A DNA stretch of 64,000 nt from a bacterium (GTDB lineage: Bacteria > SZUA-182 > DTGQ01), in contig JBFLZW010000055.1 in assembly GCA_040755755.1 (NCBI GenBank), forward strand, positions 106,444 to 170,443, read 5' to 3'. This document shows, in pieces, positions 56,948 through 64,000 of the stretch. The translations under genes and the position numbers were made by a program. Each line of letters starts with the position of its first letter. Position 1 is the stretch's first letter. The notes under the pieces were generated by a model. The model saw only the letters and a list, made by a program, of their open reading frames with translations, made no database searches and was not told the DNA's origin.

Positions 56948-57375
56948 GACTTTTGTGCAGGGCATGGATTTTTCTGAGTTTGTCCATGACGATAAAACGA
57001 GCAGTGCAGTAGTCAGAAAGCCTGAAATAATAGGCGAAGCAGCCAAGAATATCCCCTCGTATATCAGACAGCGGTATAAAGAACTGCCCTGGGCAGAGAT
57101 GGCCAAAACAAGAGACAAGATCATCCACTTCTATTTTGGGGTAGATTACGAGATTATCTGGAAAGTCATTATACTGTGAACGGGTGAATATTGAACTTCT
57201 TATTAGGAGTCAGAATCCAGGAGTCAGAAGTCAGAAGAAAAGATAGCCTTTATTCTGACTCCTGACTCCTGAATTCTCGACAAAAAGTAAAGTTTTAACC
57301 CGTTTGCAGTATAAAGGAAAATTGCCTGGTCTCAAGCCATATCTTGAGAAGATATTGGACGACCTTAATAAGTGA
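56940..57375 (+). pseudogene. hepT (HEPN, DUF86) fragment interrupted by a MITE
   Basis: From 56940 the frame encodes KIETFVQGMDFSEFVHDD, VRKPEIIGEAAKNIP and RDKIIHFYFGVDYEIIWKVI, which is HepT with its R-x4-H-x-Y ribonuclease motif. The first about 15 residues are missing at the junction with the PIN fragment. The MITE at 57172-57311 then interrupts the gene, after which KGKLPGLKPYLEKILDDLNK and a stop (57373-57375) follow. Removing the 140-bp element and one TA leaves exactly 98 codons in frame. The matching MNT antitoxin gene is absent here. Confidence 0.85.
57172..57311. mobile_element. 140-bp MITE inserted at TA in the hepT remnant
   Basis: The left end TACTGTGAACGGGT and right end ACCCGTTTGCAGTA match as inverted repeats at 12 of 14 positions and are flanked by TA (57170-57171 and 57312-57313), the duplication expected for IS630/Tc1-mariner type transposition. 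The interior carries inverted copies of the AGGAGTCAGAAGTCAG repeat. There is no coding capacity. A partial copy of the left end lies at 9182-9230. Confidence 0.85.
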
Positions 57376-57382
57376 GAAGTAA

Positions 57383-57410
57383 TTGACCTTTTTATTACCC
57401 AACTTATTAT
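57383..57410 (+). promoter_or_regulatory. Candidate promoter of the type I R-M operon
   Basis: TTGACC (57383-57388) and TATTAT (57405-57410) are separated by 16 bp; each hexamer is one base off consensus. It lies about 100 bp before hsdR in an AT-rich gap that otherwise shows no gene. Confidence 0.5.
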
Positions 57411-57516
57411 CCAGCCATTTTTAATCTTGTCTTTTGTTAACCTTTAATTTATCATTGAGAAAAATAATGGCATAGTGATCCATAGATAAAGACTTCCACT
57501 TTATTAATTCAAACCC

Positions 57517-59985
57517 ATGCCGGGCGTACTAACTCAAGACGCTCACCATGATCTTGTAAATTCGTTGAGCTCATTTGTCATGTGTATAGAAGATGATCGA
57601 TGCCCACTGAGTGAGGCTGATACACGAGCAAAGCTTATTGACCCGGTCATCCATAAGCGAGGATGGACCGAGGACCTTATCCGGCGGGAGGAGACGGCAG
57701 GGAGCATCGAGATTATTGGTGGCAAGGCCAGGCGCAGGTCACGGGGTAAGGCTGATTATGTATTGCGGATCAAAGTCAACCCCAATACTCAGCCGGTAGC
57801 TGTAGCCCTCATCGAAGCAAAGAGGAACAACCTCCCACCAGGCCACGGCCTCGATCAGGCCAGGGGCTATGCGGAATGCAAACGGCTAAATGTACCTTTC
57901 GTCTTTTCATCCAATGGATACCAGTACATAGTCTTCGATCGATTTACCGGCCTTACCAGTGGACCCAGGCCAATGGGCGAATTTCCCACACCTGCCGAGA
58001 TCCGGGCACGGTATGAGCAGGCTATGGGTTTCAGTCTGGATGATCCGGCAGCCAAACCACTTCTCACCCCATACGCCGGAGGCGAGGCAACCCGCCGTTA
58101 CTATCAGGATGCTGCCATCCGCGCTGTTCTGGAAAAGAACATCCAGTGTGAGCTGCACAATAAACCCAAACGGGCGTTGCTTTTTCTTGCAACCGGCGCC
58201 GGGAAAACTTTTATCGCCGTCAATCTCCTCAAGCGCATCGCCGATGCTGGTCAACTCAAACAGGCGCTTTTCATCTGCGACCGGGATGAGCTCCGTACCC
58301 AGGCACTCAGGGCCTTTCAGAATGTTTTCGGCTCAAATGCCGCTGAGGTATACCGGAAGCCAGATGGCAGCAATAATGCCAAAAATGCCCGCATCCATAT
58401 TGCCACATACCAGACTCTCGGAGTGGATACTGAGGATGGCGATGCGAATTTCCTGACCACATATTACCCTGAGAATTATTTCACCCATATCATTATCGAC
58501 GAGTGCCACCGCTCCGCCTGGGGTAAATGGTCACAGGTGCTCACCCGCAATGCCAAAGCCATGCAGGTAGGTCTTACTGCCACGCCGCGCGAGCTTAAAA
58601 CCACCGAAAAGACCAGGGAGTCGGAAGCGGACGCCGCGATTACAGCCAATAACATCGCCTACTTTGGCGAACCGGTCTACGAATACGGTATGGCCCAGGC
58701 TATTGAGGACGGCTATCTGGCTGCCTGCGAAATCCAAAAAGGCCGGGTCAATCTCGATGATACGGGCCTTACCATAGATGATGTCATGGCCCGCAATCCA
58801 AAGGATGCCATCACCGGCCGTTTGATGGTGCGCGAAGAGCTTGCAGCATTCTACGCTAAAACGGATTATGAGCTTCGCATTGTCCTCCCGGATCGCGTCC
58901 TGGCCATGTGCCAGGATTTGTTCAACTACTTTCTCGCAGGCGAAGGGCCTGAACAGAAGACCATCATCTTCTGTGCCCGCGATTATCATGCCGACAGTGT
59001 GGCGGTGCAGATGAACAACCTCTATGCCCAGTGGTGCCAGGCGAATGGCAGGGAGCGCCTTGAACCTTACGCATTCAAGTGCACCGCAGCCGCGAGCGGC
59101 AACGATCAATTGCCGGACCTGCGCGGCTCATCCCGCAGCCATTTTATCGCCACAACCGTTGACCTTTTGACTACAGGCGTTGATGTGCCCTGCGTGCGGA
59201 ATATCGTCTTCTTCAAATACCTGAAGTCGCCGATCAGCTTCTACCAGATGGTCGGTCGCGGCACGCGCATCGACCTGCCAACGGGCAAGCTCATGTTTCA
59301 TGTGTATGACTATACCGATGCAACACGGCTTTTCGGCGAGGATTTTATCGTCAAGCCTCCAAAGAATACTCCGGAAGGCAGCGGCCCGGAGCCGTCTGAT
59401 CCACTGTTGATAGTAAAGCCTATTATCAGGGTGGAAGGTTTCACTGTACATGTTATGGAAGCGGGCCGCTCCATCGTCACGGACGTGGACGGAAAGGCAA
59501 TGCCCGTGACCGTGGAGGAATATAAGGCCAGATTAGCGGCCAAACTCATGGAACAGGCCCATACACTCGATGAATTCCGTAACCTCTGGGTCAGTCCACC
59601 TTCACGCAGGGAGATGCTCGATACGCTGGTAAGAGCCGGGTATTCCCCAATCGTCATCCGGATGGTGGACGACAAGGACGAATATGACCTGTATGACGTA
59701 CTGGCTGAACTCGGCTGGGGTTTAAACCCGCGCACCCGGCAGGACCGCGCATTCGCCTTTATCTACAAGCATGAAGATTGGCTGAACACGCTTCCCAAAC
59801 AGGCCGCAGCAACAATCCGTGCCATTGCCAGCCAGTTCGAACGCGGGGGCACGGAAGGACTGGAGAATCCACACATATTTCAGACCCCGGAGGTTAAAGC
59901 AGCCGGTGGACTTGCAGCCCTGAAAGCAATGGGAAAACCCGCTGATCTTTTGCGCGAAACCAAGATGAGGATGTTTGCGGCATAG
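57517..59985 (+). CDS. hsdR: Type I restriction enzyme R subunit (nuclease-translocase)
   Basis: An 822-residue HsdR, which translocates DNA with ATP and cleaves when blocked. The N-terminal nuclease domain has Asp80 (KADYVLRI) and Glu100-x-Lys102 (ALIEAKRN), a complete PD-(D/E)XK site. The SF2 translocase has Walker A LATGAGKT (224-231), DECH (328-331), TATPR (354-358), and motif VI QMVGRGTRID. A C-terminal helical domain (about 650-822) resembles the EcoEI_R_C type. No frameshift was seen. It is the first gene of the operon; hsdS and hsdM lie downstream beyond the MNT-HEPN pair. Confidence 0.95.
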   Translation: MPGVLTQDAHHDLVNSLSSFVMCIEDDRCPLSEADTRAKLIDPVIHKRGWTEDLIRREETAGSIEIIGGKARRRSRGKADYVLRIKVNPNTQPVAVALIEAKRNNLPPGHGLDQARGYAECKRLNVPFVFSSNGYQYIVFDRFTGLTSGPRPMGEFPTPAEIRARYEQAMGFSLDDPAAKPLLTPYAGGEATRRYYQDAAIRAVLEKNIQCELHNKPKRALLFLATGAGKTFIAVNLLKRIADAGQLKQALFICDRDELRTQALRAFQNVFGSNAAEVYRKPDGSNNAKNARIHIATYQTLGVDTEDGDANFLTTYYPENYFTHIIIDECHRSAWGKWSQVLTRNAKAMQVGLTATPRELKTTEKTRESEADAAITANNIAYFGEPVYEYGMAQAIEDGYLAACEIQKGRVNLDDTGLTIDDVMARNPKDAITGRLMVREELAAFYAKTDYELRIVLPDRVLAMCQDLFNYFLAGEGPEQKTIIFCARDYHADSVAVQMNNLYAQWCQANGRERLEPYAFKCTAAASGNDQLPDLRGSSRSHFIATTVDLLTTGVDVPCVRNIVFFKYLKSPISFYQMVGRGTRIDLPTGKLMFHVYDYTDATRLFGEDFIVKPPKNTPEGSGPEPSDPLLIVKPIIRVEGFTVHVMEAGRSIVTDVDGKAMPVTVEEYKARLAAKLMEQAHTLDEFRNLWVSPPSRREMLDTLVRAGYSPIVIRMVDDKDEYDLYDVLAELGWGLNPRTRQDRAFAFIYKHEDWLNTLPKQAAATIRAIASQFERGGTEGLENPHIFQTPEVKAAGGLAALKAMGKPADLLRETKMRMFAA

Positions 59986-60010
59986 GACATAGGGCATAGG
60001 AGAAAAAAGC

Positions 60011-60331
60011 ATGGTTTCGATGAGTGAGATCAGAAAACTGGCCGATCGTATTGCCCAGGAGTTCCATCCAGAGAAAATCATCCTGTTTGGTTCCTACGCT
60101 GAGGGCAATCCTACGGATGATTCCGACGTGGACCTGTTTGTTATCCTTCCCTGCCAGGGCAAGCCCTGGGAGATGGCGGCTGCTGTGCGCAGCCGTATCC
60201 GCCCGGCATTTCCCGTTGACCTGATTGTACGATCTCCCCAGGGACTACGGGAGCGACTGGAAATGGGGGATGTTTTTTTTCAATATATCCTGAAAAATGG
60301 GAAATTATTGTATGAAAGCCATAAGCAGTGA
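60011..60331 (+). CDS. Minimal nucleotidyltransferase (MNT/MntA-type), embedded in the R-M operon
   Basis: A 106-residue pol-beta-type nucleotidyltransferase. The G-S-x10-D-x-D motif runs from Gly27-Ser28 to Asp39 and Asp41 (GSYAEGNPTDDSDVDLFV). A third carboxylate could be the Asp in FPVDLIVRS. In MNT-HEPN modules this protein AMPylates or otherwise silences the HEPN partner. AGGAG nine bases before ATG 60011 supports the start. It begins 25 bp after hsdR and overlaps the start region of the HEPN gene, so all are probably co-transcribed. Confidence 0.9.
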   Translation: MVSMSEIRKLADRIAQEFHPEKIILFGSYAEGNPTDDSDVDLFVILPCQGKPWEMAAAVRSRIRPAFPVDLIVRSPQGLRERLEMGDVFFQYILKNGKLLYESHKQ

Positions 60332-60695
60332 ATGGGTACGCAAAGCCGAGGGGGACTTTCTCACGGCACAAAGGGAAATGAAGGCTAGCCCGGCAAATTA
60401 TGATGCTGTATGTTTCCATGCGCAGCAGTGCGCTGAAAAATACATCAAGGCCAGGCTGGTGGAAGCAGGAATAGAGTTTCCCAAAACCCATGATCTCAGC
60501 GCCTTGTTGAATCGTATCCTGCCGATTGAACCTGGTTGGGAAGTCTTGCGGGAAAGTCTTGACCGGCTGTCTGCCCTGGGTGTTGAAGTGCGCTATCCCG
60601 GCCTCTTTGTGGATGCCCACGACGCCTCCGAAGCCCTGCGGACTGCTGAAAACGTCCGCAGCCTTGGCCGGTCCAGTTTGGGGGTGGAAGAGTGA
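60312..60695 (+). CDS. HEPN-domain protein, partner of the MNT gene
   Basis: A 127-residue helical HEPN protein from ATG 60312; ATG 60297 is an alternative. Family text: WVRKAEGDFLTAQREM, VCFHAQQCAEKYIKA, FPKTHDLSALL and VRYPG followed by DASEALRTAENV. The strict ribonuclease motif R-x4-6-H is not evident: the Arg of RYPG is followed by a His only after eight residues. A nuclease role is therefore uncertain, and a binding or regulatory HEPN of the HI0074 type is possible. It overlaps the MNT gene, as usual for toxin-antitoxin pairs, and precedes hsdS by 125 bp. Confidence 0.85.
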   Translation: MKAISSEWVRKAEGDFLTAQREMKASPANYDAVCFHAQQCAEKYIKARLVEAGIEFPKTHDLSALLNRILPIEPGWEVLRESLDRLSALGVEVRYPGLFVDAHDASEALRTAENVRSLGRSSLGVEE

Positions 60696-60820
60696 GAGGG
60701 GGAATGATAAGCGGACATACGGGAAGATGGCCGGGTGATGGTGCGGTGCCGGAGGGCAGGAGGAAGGGACCCCTGGGACTTGCTTTGAGAGAGCAAGGGG
60801 AAGATGAGGATGTTTATGAA

Positions 60821-61921
60821 ATGAACAAGGAATTTGACAAACTTCCCAGATGGAAGCCGATGCCATTTTCGAAAGTTGCGCAAAGGATTAATCATGGGAT
60901 CAGAACACTCAAGTCCCAAGAATACAGGCAAAGTGGGAAATACCCAATTGTTGACCAGGGACAGAAACTAGTCATTGGATACGCAGATGATGAAAAATCA
61001 GTATTTACTGGCCCATTTCCCGTAATTGTTTTTGGTGATCATACAAAGATAGTGAAATACATAGATTTCCCTTTTTCAATAGGTGCAGATGGGGTTGTTA
61101 TTCTCTCTGTAAAAGCAGGCATAGATCCAAAATTCTTATACTATTTACTTCTTCATACAGATATTAAAGATTTAGGATATTCACGCCATTATAGTATTCT
61201 AAAAAAAGTATCGTTTTCAATCCCCCCCCTTGCCGAGCAAAAGCGCATCGCGGCGATCCTCAACGAGCAGATGGCCGCCGTGGAGCGGGCGAGGAAGGCG
61301 GCACAGGAGCGACTTAAGGCTGCAATAATGCTGCCCTTCTCACTTATCCGCAATTCTATTGCGCATGGCGGTACTCGATGTCTGACTCTTGATGACTGTC
61401 TTGTAGAGGTTAAAAATGGTGTTGGCACTGATTGGCAAAGATACCGTCTTGTAGGAGCCACGAGGGAAGGCATTGCCCCAGCTAAAGAGGGAGTAGGAAA
61501 AAACCCAGAACGATATAAGCTGGTCGATCCAGTAACTGTATTTTACAACCCAATGCGTATTTTATTGGGCTCCATTGCAATGGTAGACGAAAACAACGAG
61601 ACTGGCATCACCAGCCCTGATTATGTTGTAGTAAAGGGTAAAGAAGGAATCCTGGATACACGATGGTTTTATTACTGGTTCAGATCGTCATATGGAGCTC
61701 ATCTCATTGATTCCCTGACGAGAGGTGCGGTTCGAGAACGTGTTCTCTTTAATCGGCTCTGTAAGGGTAAGATAGTCCTCCCCAATTTCCATACTCAAAA
61801 GGTGGCATCTGAAAAGATGAAAGAGGCTCAGAAGATTGCTGAAGCCATTTCACAGGAGATCATGATGATTGATGCACTTCCTTCAGCATTGATACGCAGA
61901 GCTTTTAATGGAGAAATATAA
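60821..61921 (+). CDS. hsdS: Type I restriction-modification specificity subunit S
   Basis: A 366-residue HsdS that sets the DNA target for methylation and cleavage. ATG 60821 was chosen, with GAGGA about ten bases upstream. A longer in-frame version from 60692 would add 43 Gly/Arg-rich residues unlike the family. Two target recognition domains (about 10-135 and 185-300) are each followed by a conserved helix: IPPLAEQKRIAAILNEQMAA and VLPNFHTQKVASEKMKEAQ. The protein ends LPSALIRRAFNGEI, a typical HsdS end. Its stop lies four bases before the chosen hsdM start. Confidence 0.92.
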   Translation: MNKEFDKLPRWKPMPFSKVAQRINHGIRTLKSQEYRQSGKYPIVDQGQKLVIGYADDEKSVFTGPFPVIVFGDHTKIVKYIDFPFSIGADGVVILSVKAGIDPKFLYYLLLHTDIKDLGYSRHYSILKKVSFSIPPLAEQKRIAAILNEQMAAVERARKAAQERLKAAIMLPFSLIRNSIAHGGTRCLTLDDCLVEVKNGVGTDWQRYRLVGATREGIAPAKEGVGKNPERYKLVDPVTVFYNPMRILLGSIAMVDENNETGITSPDYVVVKGKEGILDTRWFYYWFRSSYGAHLIDSLTRGAVRERVLFNRLCKGKIVLPNFHTQKVASEKMKEAQKIAEAISQEIMMIDALPSALIRRAFNGEI

Positions 61922-61925
61922 CCTG

Positions 61926-63752
61926 ATGGCAAGGCGAACAAACAATAATCAGAACACCACCCCCACCCGCCGTCTTTCAACCCCCCAATCCGTCGATCAG
62001 GCCGTCAAATCCATCTGTGACATCATGCGGCGTGGCAACTGTGCCGGGGCGCTCCAGTACGTCCCGGAGCTCACCTGGATTCTCTTCCTGCGCATCCTTG
62101 ATGAGATAGAGGAAAAGGAGGCGCAGTGTTCCGAGACTGTCGGTGTCCCGTTCAGGCCTTCACTTGAGGCCCCTTACCGCTGGCGGGACTGGGCTGCGCC
62201 GTTCGACGAGAAAATATCAGTCACCCTGCCCAATGGAACCAAGCCCCAGGGCTGGAAGCGGCAGGAGCTTCAGGAAGGAGCGATGGGCTCATTCTTTGCC
62301 TTCGTGAATGGCACCCGCGACGCGGGCGGCAATCTCACAGGGCTTTTGCCTTACCTCAAGGGTTTAAAGGAGATGCCGAATGCCTCGCCGCGCCAGAAGG
62401 TCATCAGTGAGGTCATGACTGGTGTTGAGCGTGTCCGGATAGACACCGAGCGGAATTTTCTGGACGTGCTGGACAAGGTTCACGAGATCAGCGCCGAGGC
62501 GGTGGATAAGACACATGTCTTCACCCTCTCTCAGGTTTATGAGGGGCTGCTCCTCAAGATGGGGGAGAAGGGCAATGACGGCGGGCAGTTTTTCACACCC
62601 CGTGAAGTGATCCGGGCAATGGTGCGGGCGATTGACCCGCAACCGGATGAGTCGATATACGATCCTGGCTGCGGGACTGGCGGCTTTCTGGCCCAGAGTT
62701 TCGAATATATCCTTAATGATAAACTCGGTAACAGTGCCACGCCGGAGCAACTGGAGACACTCAAGACCAGAACCTTCTGGGGCCGGGAGAAGGAAAACCT
62801 CATCTATCCCATTGCCCTGGCAAACCTCATCCTCCACGGCATGGACAAGCCGAATATCTGGCACGGCAACACCCTTACCGGCCAGGAGATCTATGGCGGA
62901 CTTTTCGATGGCGCCCCTCCACTTTTTAACGTAGTGCTGACTAATCCGCCGTTTGGTGGAAAGGAAGGCAAGGAAGCCCAGACCAATTTCGACTACAAGA
63001 CCAGTTCCACGCAGGCACTGTTTCTCCAGCATGTTATCCGCAGCCTGAAGGAGGGAGGACGCTGCGGCATTGTTCTCGATGAGGGACTGCTTTTCAGAAC
63101 CAACCAGGATGCCTTTGTAAAGACGAAAACAAAACTCCTGAATGATTGCGATCTGTGGTGCATCGTGAGCCTTCCAGCCGGAGTCTTCACGGCAGCGGGT
63201 GCTGGTGTCAAGACAAATCTGCTCTTTTTCACCAAGGGCAGGCCGACGCGGACTATCTGGTACTATGACCTTACAGATGTGAAAGTGGGAAAGAAAACGC
63301 CGCTTACTCTGAAACACTTTGAGGATTTTTTCAAGCTTTTGCCCACCAGGGCCGAGGGACCGCTTTCCTGGACAGTGGATATGGAAGCGCGCAAAAAGAT
63401 GGCAGCGGATGAGGCGCGACCGTTCAAGGAGCAGGCGAGTCGCAAAAGGCAGGAAGCCGGGCAATGGGAAGAAAGGCTCAAAGAACTCAAGGAGGCCAAA
63501 CCGCCCGATGTATCTGCCATTGCCGAGGCTGAAGAGAACATCAAATCGCTGATAAAAGAAGCCAGGGACGCCGCCGCCAAAGCCAAGGAAATAGAAGATG
63601 CTGTCTACGATCTCAAGGCCGTGAATCCGAATAAGAAACCTGATATAGACACCCGAACACCAGAAGAACTCCTGGACATCATCGAAGCAAAAGGAAAAGA
63701 AATCGCTGAAGCGTTGGCTATACTCAGGGTAACCCCAAATAGCAGCGGCTGA
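61926..63752 (+). CDS. hsdM: Type I restriction-modification methyltransferase subunit M
   Basis: A 608-residue N6-adenine methyltransferase subunit from ATG 61926; ATG 61908, inside hsdS, is an alternative. The N-terminal HsdM helical domain is about 25-170. The SAM-binding motif I is DPGCGTGGFLAQ near residue 246 and the catalytic motif IV is NPPFGG near 340. QFFTPREVIRAMV is the usual motif X region. A long charged coiled-coil tail (about 460-590) follows the catalytic domain. The gene is intact and, unusually, the last of the operon. A MITE-like repeat begins 18 bp after the stop. Confidence 0.95.
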   Translation: MARRTNNNQNTTPTRRLSTPQSVDQAVKSICDIMRRGNCAGALQYVPELTWILFLRILDEIEEKEAQCSETVGVPFRPSLEAPYRWRDWAAPFDEKISVTLPNGTKPQGWKRQELQEGAMGSFFAFVNGTRDAGGNLTGLLPYLKGLKEMPNASPRQKVISEVMTGVERVRIDTERNFLDVLDKVHEISAEAVDKTHVFTLSQVYEGLLLKMGEKGNDGGQFFTPREVIRAMVRAIDPQPDESIYDPGCGTGGFLAQSFEYILNDKLGNSATPEQLETLKTRTFWGREKENLIYPIALANLILHGMDKPNIWHGNTLTGQEIYGGLFDGAPPLFNVVLTNPPFGGKEGKEAQTNFDYKTSSTQALFLQHVIRSLKEGGRCGIVLDEGLLFRTNQDAFVKTKTKLLNDCDLWCIVSLPAGVFTAAGAGVKTNLLFFTKGRPTRTIWYYDLTDVKVGKKTPLTLKHFEDFFKLLPTRAEGPLSWTVDMEARKKMAADEARPFKEQASRKRQEAGQWEERLKELKEAKPPDVSAIAEAEENIKSLIKEARDAAAKAKEIEDAVYDLKAVNPNKKPDIDTRTPEELLDIIEAKGKEIAEALAILRVTPNSSG

Positions 63753-63769
63753 AGATACCCTGCTAAGTA

Positions 63770-63905
63770 GAATGGCACTTACATAAGCCAGGGAAGTAAT
63801 GAATAGAAAGCCGATTTCCCGCAGAGACGCAGAGGCGCAGAGAATGAAAGCCGGGATTACCCGAATGTGCCAATGGCCTGGAAGTAAAAAGGTAAAAGGA
63901 AAAAG
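63770..63905. mobile_element. MITE-like element B, partial relative of element A
   Basis: Starts with the same 18 bases as element A, GAATGGCACTTACATAAG, preceded in both by GCTAAG. Colinear similarity continues through CCCGCAGAGACGCAGAG, GAAAGCCGGGAT and GGCCTGGAAG to about 63905. The opposite inverted end was not seen before the window ends. Together with element A it brackets the toxin remnants and R-M operon as direct repeats. Confidence 0.7.
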
Positions 63906-64000
63906 AAAAGGAATCGCTCTCATTTATCAGTCGCCATACTTTCTGGCACCAGGAAAACAGGGAAAAGACGTAAGACACTTGAGGTATCTGGTGGGGCTAC

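Noticed and set aside
62364..63923. 519-codon ORF antisense to hsdM
   Set aside because: HsdM motifs on the plus strand are intact; the antisense product is a shadow that runs on into MITE-like element B.

Overview
The window holds a chromosome replication origin with its usual gene neighbourhood, plus accessory DNA at both ends. The organism is probably a Gram-negative, at least partly anaerobic bacterium outside the well-studied Enterobacteria and Bacilli. Evidence for this is a YidC with the large periplasmic domain of diderm bacteria, lipoprotein and Sec signal peptides, a tetrahaem cytochrome c/Fe-S/NrfD electron-transfer trio, several PAS-type sensor kinases and a complete V/A-type ATPase operon. 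A Desulfobacterota- or Nitrospirota-like lineage, or a neighbouring candidate phylum, would fit, but that is inference from gene style only.

Layout. 1-2.1 kb: 3' part of an Rpn-type nuclease gene, a decayed lipoprotein gene and a small HicA-like ORF. 2.2-5.8 kb: era and recO, convergent with an NFACT (RqcH-like) gene. 5.8-9.1 kb: a cupin, a GT-C type membrane glycosyltransferase, an exported protein and a repeat-built coiled-coil protein. 9.5-18.8 kb, minus strand: V/A-ATPase genes transcribed G/H-C-I-K-F-E-A-B-D. 19.2-28 kb, minus strand: exported proteins, two histidine kinases, a DHH phosphoesterase, an FAD-linked oxidase and a U32 protein. 28-33.8 kb, minus strand: rpmH-rnpA-(yidD)-yidC-mnmE-parA-parB, with one parS site. 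33.9-40.6 kb: the origin and dnaA-gyrB-gyrA. 40.7-47.3 kb: serS, two tRNA-Ser, amidase, GerMN protein, murI, rph, rdgB, tRNA-Pro and a Fic protein. 47.8-56.3 kb: a sensor kinase, membrane and exported proteins, the redox trio and rpoD. 56.3-64 kb: an accessory island with MITE-like repeats, fused toxin-antitoxin remnants and a type I restriction-modification operon that carries an MNT/HEPN pair.

How the parts work together. The origin has DnaA boxes on both sides of dnaA. Upstream are four boxes overlapping the dnaA start; downstream are further box-like sites and a DnaA-box plus trinucleotide array that looks like the unwinding element. A consensus promoter drives rpmH-rnpA leftward and a second good promoter drives dnaA rightward. 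parA-parB and parS supply segregation beside the origin. dnaN, recF, jag, mnmG and rsmG, common in such clusters, are absent here.

Most unusual points. (1) Type I R-M genes in the order R-MNT-HEPN-S-M, bracketed by two related repeats. (2) A 140-bp MITE inserted at a TA dinucleotide in a hepT remnant; removing the element and one TA restores the frame. (3) A PIN toxin gene fused by deletion to that hepT remnant. (4) Short intergenic repeats, one of which is translated into the N-terminus of ATPase subunit B. (5) yidD broken by one base in a homopolymer. (6) A composite double palindrome after the Fic gene and a 32-bp palindrome in front of the ATPase operon.
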